Part shown: positions 57,351 through 64,000 of the stretch, in pieces
Layout of the letters: the number at the start of each line of letters is the position of its first letter
Position numbering within the stretch: the first letter of the stretch is position 1
Assembly: GCA_022316685.1 (NCBI GenBank)
Contig: JAKJHU010000023.1
Location: 5,381,192 to 5,445,191 of the forward strand
DNA from: Progne subis subis
Taxonomy: Eukaryota; Chordata; Aves; Passeriformes; Hirundinidae
Length of the DNA stretch: 64,000 nt
Direction of reading: 5' to 3'
The notes under the pieces: generated by a model
Seen by the model: only the letters and a program-made list of their open reading frames with translations
Database searches by the model: none
Told to the model about the DNA's origin: nothing
Position numbers and translations under genes: made by a program

Positions 57351-60300
57351 CTAAGGAAAAACAAAAGCAATGATTAGGTATCACTGGAAATACAAGAGCA
57401 AGGTGATACTCTGGTGAGTTCTACAGTTACAACTTCTGCACCCAACAAGTGTTGCAGTTATCCCAGTGCTACATACCACAGCACTGCTCTTAAAATACTT
57501 GAGCTATGACTAGTAGCTCAAGTTATACTCAAAGTCCCAGTCAAAATTAAAAGAAAATAATACCATTGAAAAATATTTCCCTTCCTTCCAGGGAATGGTG
57601 TCTACACAAGTAGCAAGAAAAAGGTTTTTGGTCAGAAATATTTTAGTGCGATTTGTCACTGACATAGAGCAGACAGCTACTCCATTTCCCTTCCCCAATG
57701 CATTTGGGCTCTGCCAGCACACTGACCTGTAGGGGCTGACCCAGTACAGTGCCCGGCGCCACTGCCTTCCTCTGAGAAAGGCCAGAGGAAGAAGGAGGCC
57801 GTTTTCCTCCACACACACATGCAGAGGGATCAAACCAATCAAAAGCAGAGGAGTCCACAACTCCCTTGCTACATACAGCAAGGCACAGGGACAGTGCAAA
57901 GCCAACCACTTCACGAGCTACACATTGTTCCGTTAAACTCCCTGAGGGAATCAGTGTCAGCCTTTAGCCCCTGAGTAGCCTGGGCTTTCCCAGAAAATGA
58001 CAACAGGACCAATACAGTCTATTGCATCAAGAACTGCACAGAATTGAACATATTTACTGGCCAGGAGCTGGCCAACGGTCTTCTCATTTCTACTGTGGCC
58101 AAAACTTAGAATCAAAAAGCATCAACCAAAATTATCTCTCATCACAGTTCTTGGAAGATTCACCACTTACGACAGATTAACAAAATGCAACAATCCAACA
58201 CAGGGACTGGAAAAAAAAATCAAACCAAATGAACTAGTATTACTGCCAGATAACCTTGGGGTTTAGGATTTTATGTAACTGATTTAGGTAAAAGTGTCAA
58301 ACATAAAAAATTTCAAAACAAGATGAAGAGTGAAAAAAAACTGCTAAAACCAATTTGCACTACATTACTAGTTTATAAAAGGGTGAAATATATACCTTCA
58401 AATAAATAACAGCATCTGAACCCACGCCTTCCATTGAGTAGAGTTTAAGGTCACCTTGAAAGTACCTTGCATACAGACGAGAAATTGGCAATCCATAGCC
58501 AAACCCAGCCTGCAAAAACAAGAGAACAAAAGGAAAAACATTATGAAAAGTTAAAAAAATGCAACAGATCTCTGCATTAATTTACAAAAGAGAGGATGTC
58601 TATATTTGCATCAAATTCTTTTTTGAAGCTTTCCTTTATTTCTCAGCTTATACTCTAAATCTATATTCAGCCTTTTAAGCAAACTCCTTTTTGCCTGTGC
58701 ACTAGTTTTTACTACAAAAAGGGCTGAGTCCTTTGCTAGAACTCCCTTTGTATTTTCTCAGAGGCAGGTAGGTGCAGCATACCACACATGCTGCCTGCAA
58801 CCGGCAAAGCAAAGCAATGCTCTACATAGCTTCCTCACTGTGGTGACCACTGCTGAAGTACTGCATTCTTTCTTTGGTAGAAATCAGTTTTGGCAGCATA
58901 TTTTTTCTCTCCCAAGCCTATGATTCTTATCTCAAACGTCTCCACACTTAGGAGACTACACAAAAAAGCCAGAGACAACTCTGGTTTACTTCTTCTAGGT
59001 CACACTATTAAGCGACTGCTGATGCCAAAGTGCCAGAGATCAGCAGAGTCCTGCAGAGGAACACGGACTAATACAAGGCAAATTACCCTCTCTGTTTAAC
59101 AAGAGATCAGGATTCCACAGCACTGAAGGATCTCCTGAGGACTGAGACACAGTACAGTCCACAACATTTTCAAAGTAATTTCAAAATAATGGACTTGATG
59201 GGTACGAAGTTTAGATTTTAAATTGACAAAACTAATATTCATAACCATGCCTGCAACAAAATCAATCACTTGGCACCTCTTCCAACCCTCTCTTGTATGA
59301 AAAGTTGTAAGAAAACCCTCCAAGTCTCTCTCACTGGAGAGAGGAATAAGGGAATAAGATTTTGCTCAACACATGACTCTTTTCAGAAGAGAGACCACAG
59401 TGGTTGGTTATGCAACCAAGTCCCACCTCAATTTTTCAGGACTATCCAGTGCAATAAAGGAACTATTCCAAACACACAAGCGTTTGGAAAAAAACCTCAA
59501 ACACATACAAGTCAAGATAGTATGGGTGGATTATGAAAAAAATTAGACACCTGAAGCTTTCAGAAAACCAATAAATTCATTCCACAATAATATTTCTACA
59601 AAAGCAACCTGACATAAAAGTGATAAACATGCCCTGAATTTTATAAACAAAGGTCTAAAATGATACCAAAAAAAAGAATGCTAAGAAGAAGGATTTGCAA
59701 GCATTATGTACAGCTAATATGTGGTATCACTTTATAGAAAATCCCTTGAGGGAAAAGTGAACTTTAAAGAACTTGTACTACGGTATCCATCACAAATTCT
59801 CTTGTTGTCATCTACTATGATATCTTTTGGCCTTTTTTGCCTTGTTTTTACAGAATTCTAAATTTAGTACTAAATTGGTTAACTCAGTTCTTCTGAGCAA
59901 AATAAGAAACAGAAATGCCAAATATGTCCTTTTCACACACTGTTTGTCATAGTTATTAGTATCCATTAACAGAGTTAAAACAGTTGCTTAGCTGCACTTT
60001 TCCCAATGTCATGTTTTAAATTTCTCCAAGAGACATTTCATCTCCCACTAGAGAAATATGCATCACTTTCAAACACCTGGCCTTGAAACTTCAAAGATTT
60101 CTTTCTTAACCTTTAAAAAATTGATTTGACTGTCTTACAAAGAACTAAAAATTGTCAAAAGCTGACTTCCTTTTCTGAAGACTGGACAATAAATACATTA
60201 GAGAAATTATAAAGCACAGCAACCAGAAGGCAACTTGTGGACAGTCCATACCCCAAGGACCAGCTCAAGTAAAGGGCAGTATCAAACAATACTGAAAACA

Positions 60301-63300
60301 CTTTATACTTTCCTCACTCCAGAACAACCCCTCCTTAAAACCCAGTTTCTGTTTGTCTCCCGTTCCTTTATGCTCTGTGCTAGCTCACATCATTATTTCA
60401 TACAGTCCTCTTTCAAACATTTCCTGTCAGCCTCTGTGTGCACTGCCTTTAGGGCGCTTCCCAAACCAGGTAACTTACAAGAGATACAGAGACAAGATAC
60501 CCCACATGAGTACCTTGTTAATCCTGGCCTTGCAAAGGGTCTAATTTGCAAAAGATAATTAATAAGAGGCGTTTACTACACAGATCTGTGCTTGACCTAG
60601 AGGACAGAATAGTCTGTGATAGCACATCTGTCTTGAGAAAGAAAAGCTCCTTAGAGCAAATTTATCATTAAATGTTATGGTATGCATTAAACAAACATTG
60701 CTATATTACTAGCATCGCCAGAATTAAATTAAAACTAATTTAAGCCACATTTCTCCTGCTATAAACAAATGATGTTAGAGAGAAAACCATTAAATTCCCT
60801 AAGAAAACCTACTATCATTAAACATGACCATGTGTTTTAATGTGTATTCCATGTGCAGTGCAGATGAACCCAAGACCAGCTAGAATCTGAATGCTGCCAT
60901 GGTAACAAGGTTTCTCAGCACTATTTAAACATTTGCAATGACAGGGAGAAAAAAATTTCCCCAATCAACAGAACGGTACCTCTCTTCCACTGCCCAAATC
61001 CATGAATGTTTCATAAACGAGACATGGGATCATATCACAAGGGGAAGAAATGTCAGAACAGAAAAATATGTCTATTTACACTGCACCCCAGCCTAGCTTA
61101 GAATATTACCTAAGTCAAGGATGACACAATACCAACCTTCTGCAGCACTCTCATTCTTTAGTGGTTTGGTCTTTGGCACTAAACAAGAAAGAAACTCCTT
61201 CTGCATGGGCACCAAAGAGGATTTATGTGGAACCTTTCTGCTGAAGATTTTTATCTCCAGACTGACATAACAAAGAACTGTGTAATTGTTTTTCTAGCTG
61301 CATCTGGGCCATAACACAACTTGTCAAACTTCACTGCTAAGTCCTTGTTCCTGTTAGTGGCAAGATAATGCACAGACTTACAGTTTGTGACTTTTTTCTT
61401 TCTGCACACCTATATAAATAACAGAGCTGAACAGCTTTTTCAGCATTCAGCCTTGTACAGGCATTGGTCAGAATCACAGGGCAAAAGCTGCCAGACTCGC
61501 AAGAGAGGGAGATCCTTTGTAGGTTTGACTACAGTGGCATAGGCTGGGAAAGGAAAATAAAGCCCAAAATAATGGGATACAGAAGAAGAATAACATGGAT
61601 AAATGCCACAGAATCAAAGTAAGCAGTTTTGAAGATGAGGAAGTAAACACAGCAATGCACTGCTAAAGATGCACTGAAAAAAGGAAAAAAAAAATAGTGT
61701 CAGTCCTAAGATGAGCACATTTTACAATCAGAGCTACAAAGGAAGAGACAGTTTAATAGTGAATACAACCAGTAATCACGGTCTAAGTTTATCCTGAGAA
61801 CAAGTTTCAGGAAATCCTTGTAGACTGATACAGTAAATTGCTGATCAAAAGCGAGACAGAACAAAGGCAGATTATGCATCAAGAGAAATTCTACCATTTG
61901 TGACAAAGAAAAAAAGCTTCTATTTGAATTAAGGCCTGCTCCCTCTCACTCACCACATTTAGAAGATTTTCTATGAAAAACCAGAAGCTTGAGACTGAGA
62001 TGTGCTGTAGAGGTAAGAGCTGTGAAAGATCAGAACCGAGGCAGAGCAGACACAGGACTGGGTTTCACACCTCCCACAGTGCCAAGGGTAAATGCACTGC
62101 CATGCCACAATGGACCCACTGTGGACCAAGGCAGCACCATAAAGACTGTCTGCTCATAAGCTAAGAGGAAATTTATTACCTCTGAGTCACTCTGAACTGA
62201 TTTTTACCCTCAGTTTACTGTTAAATATTTATATCCAAAATCCTCACGTGGACAAGAGGGAACAGCCCCAAGCTGTGCCAGGGAGGTTCAGGCTGGACAC
62301 CTGGAAGAATTTCTTCACTGAAAGGACTGTCAAGAATTGAAACTGGCTGGCCAGGGAAGCACTGGAGTCAGTCACCGTCCCTGGAAACGTCCAGGAAACA
62401 ACTGGACATGGCAGTTAGTGCTGTGGTTTAATTCACATGGCGCTGTTTGGTCAAAGGTTGGACTCCATTTTGGAAAGTCACTTCCATTCCCAAGGATCCT
62501 GTGATTCCATACTCTGTCCCACATTCTATTTTCCATCTGAAGGCACTTGCACAGAAATATCAGTAGGGGAGAAAAAAACCAGCCACTTAGGAACATGCCA
62601 GATGAGAATGCTCCTAAGCAGGGAAAGGAAATTTCTTAGAGAATCGACATCTCAACAGGCTTAGAGATAAACAGAAGCAACAGAGATGAGAAGAGGCAAA
62701 ACACAGTATCTGTATTTATCCACTTACTGAAAACCAGTCAAGTGGAACAGCAGCTATACTATTTTTATCATGAGCCAATGTGCAACTTAGTAAAACAATT
62801 TAGAAATAGTATTTTAGTATTTTTCTAAAATAATGCTTGCTAAAAGAATTGACACATTCAACATTGAAATAATTTCCTTGCCTAAATGAAACTGTGGGGA
62901 ATTATTTTTTATTTGAAATACGGCTCTGATGCATCTCAGAAAGGAGTATCACACAAGATATTTCCAATTAAATAGGAATATACCAAATATGCTCACACCA
63001 CATGAAGGTTCAGGAATGTTTTTTCATGTGTTTTACAGTCCACAACTTACAGAAAAATGAACTTCAAGCTCCAGCATAAGCTTGTGCATTGCCAGAAGGT
63101 GCTTCTCGAGTGCTCAGCAATGTGGTCCACCTTTTTAATCCGTTTATGATAGAAACTTAGATTAACAGTAATTTAGACACCAAAGAGGAGTTCATTAGGT
63201 AATTCACCTGCTCAGTAATACAGCACTAAAGATCCTGCCCATTAACCTGCGAAAACACTGTGCTTATGCAGGTTTTTTTATGCTTGTTTCCAAGAATGTA

Positions 63301-63610
63301 ATGTCGAGACAAAGTAATTTTCTATTCCATAGACTAAGTGATGATAACAGAATTCATTTTCTCCTGTTCTACCTGGATAGACTTGCTAATGATAAACCAT
63401 TTCCTCAATGGAAAACCTGATCCAGCAGATTGCAGTGAAGGGAAATGGAAAATCAGAGTGGTGCAAAGGGACATTTAAATACATATTGCAACTGCTTACC
63501 AAAGGCACAGCCCTCGAGGGCTCCAGACTGGGCCTGGGTGCTGTTGAGTACATGTAGTTAAACAATCTGTCTATTTTTCTTAGAGGTACACCTCCACCTC
63601 GATCACTTAT
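57207..63610 (-). CDS. PDK3: Pyruvate dehydrogenase kinase 3, 3' part (last three coding exons)
   Basis: This mitochondrial-matrix kinase phosphorylates the E1-alpha subunit of pyruvate dehydrogenase and turns the complex off, steering carbon away from oxidation. The window holds coding exons 63500-63610, 58396-58509 and 57207-57350, which add 122 residues and a stop. They are nearly identical in protein to the human PDK3 C-terminus. They contain the GHKL ATP-binding boxes DRGGG and GFGYGLP, and the PEADDW tail with the conserved DW motif used in dimer and lipoyl-domain contacts. The protein ends SKYKANR. All junctions are GT-AG and phase 0. Upstream exons, including the mitochondrial presequence and conserved histidine region, lie beyond the right edge. 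PDK1, 2 and 4 are less likely because the tail fits PDK3 best. Confidence 0.95.
57351..58395 (-). other. PDK3: PDK3 last intron
   Basis: About 1.0 kb, donor GTATAT and acceptor CCTTAG on the minus strand. Nothing else recognised. Confidence 0.85.
58396..58509 (-). CDS. PDK3: PDK3 penultimate coding exon
   Basis: Encodes 38 residues, [20 protein letters not shown] through [11 protein letters not shown]. It carries the G2 box GFGYGLP of the ATP lid. Acceptor TTGCAG, donor GTATAT; phase 0 at both ends. Confidence 0.96.
58510..63499 (-). other. PDK3: PDK3 intron with a CR1 copy
   Basis: About 5.0 kb, donor GTAAGC and acceptor TTGCAG on the minus strand. It is mostly AT-rich and holds a CR1 fragment at 62,250-62,512, antisense to the gene. 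No other feature recognised. Confidence 0.8.
62250..62512 (+). mobile_element. CR1 LINE 3' fragment
   Basis: Contains GGACAAGAGGGAACAGCCCC, GGTTCAGGCTGGACACCTGG, AAGAATTTCTTCACTGAAAGG, GGTTGGACTCCAT and the GATCCTGTGATTCCAT tail. It is the 3' end of a CR1 in plus orientation, opposite to PDK3. Confidence 0.88.
63500..63610 (-). CDS. PDK3: PDK3 coding exon with the G1 ATP-binding box
   Basis: Encodes 37 residues, [20 protein letters not shown] through PSRAVPL. It carries the DRGGG box of the GHKL ATPase fold. Acceptor CCTTAG, donor GTAAGC, phase 0 at both ends. It is the most upstream PDK3 exon in the window. Confidence 0.95.
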
Positions 63611-63714
63611 CTAAGGAATGAAAATCGAAGAGTTTTAAACATTAGGTTCAGACAAAAACCCATAAAACATCAAGAAGCATTATCTAAATACTTTAGAAAT
63701 ACTAAAGAGGCAGT

Positions 63715-64000
63715 TAGGGACTTTGGGGCTGTCTGGTTTGGAGAAAAGAAGGCTGGAAGTGACCTTGCCATGGACTACAGCTTCCTGAGGAGGGGAACTG
63801 GGGAGGGAGGTGCTGCTCTCATCTCCCTGGATCCCCTGATGGGACACATGGGAACGGTTCAAAGCTGCAACATCAGGGGAGGTTTAGAGTGGACATCAGG
63901 AAGCATTTCTGTATGGGAAAGGCAGAACAGGTTTCCTGGAGAGATGGTCAATGGCCCAAGCCTGTCAGTGACCAAGATGCATTTGGACACTTCCCCTAAT
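63715..64000 (+). mobile_element. CR1 LINE fragment, cut by the window edge
   Basis: Contains GGCTGTCTGGTTTGGAGAAAAG, AGGTGCTGCTCTCATCTCCC, CAGGGGAGGTTTAGAGTGGAC and ATCAGGAAGCATTTCTGTATG, all CR1 3' region segments. It lies in the next PDK3 intron, antisense to the gene, and continues beyond the window. Confidence 0.82.

Overview
This is vertebrate nuclear DNA, almost certainly from a bird and probably a songbird or close relative. The signs are 3'-truncated CR1 LINE fragments with the typical avian tail, several solo LTRs of types I recognise from passerine genomes, compact GT-AG introns, and two genes whose exons are nearly identical in protein to human PCYT1B and PDK3. Human Xp22.11 has the order PDK3-PCYT1B-POLA1. 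The window shows the same block reversed: a CpG-rich, E2F-site-bearing edge where the POLA1 promoter would lie, then PCYT1B on +, then the 3' end of PDK3 on -.

Layout. 1-375 is a CpG-rich edge with no exon I can prove. About 376-11,800 is intergenic, AT-rich, and holds two solo LTRs (376-944 and 2363-2915), a CR1 fragment, a GC-rich unclassified stretch and simple repeats. About 11,836-13,470 is a CpG island interrupted by a CR1 fragment; it carries CCAAT, GC and RFX-type X-boxes and PCYT1B coding exon 1. PCYT1B coding exons run from 13,018 to 44,489 on +: eight exons, 1,089 nt, 362 residues, every junction GT-AG and every phase consistent. Its introns hold a CR1 split by a roughly 1.5 kb LTR-like insertion, an LTR with a short terminal hairpin, and a solo LTR with a perfect 5-bp target duplication. 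About 44,490-57,206 lies between the convergent genes and should contain both 3' UTRs, plus a 43-base A run. PDK3 enters on - at 57,207; its last three coding exons (111, 114 and 144 nt) lie inside the window and the rest is beyond the right edge.

Function. PCYT1B (CTP:phosphocholine cytidylyltransferase beta) catalyses the rate-controlling step of the CDP-choline route to phosphatidylcholine. PDK3 is a mitochondrial kinase that switches off the pyruvate dehydrogenase complex. They are neighbours by old synteny; nothing here suggests a shared pathway or co-regulation.

I found no clear undescribed system, CRISPR array, tRNA or rRNA. The points most worth checking are the interrupted CpG island and X-box at the PCYT1B promoter, the nested LTR-in-CR1, the E2F-bearing left edge, and an altered segment in the PCYT1B tail. 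Family names for the LTRs and CR1 copies come from memory of consensus sequences, not from a search.
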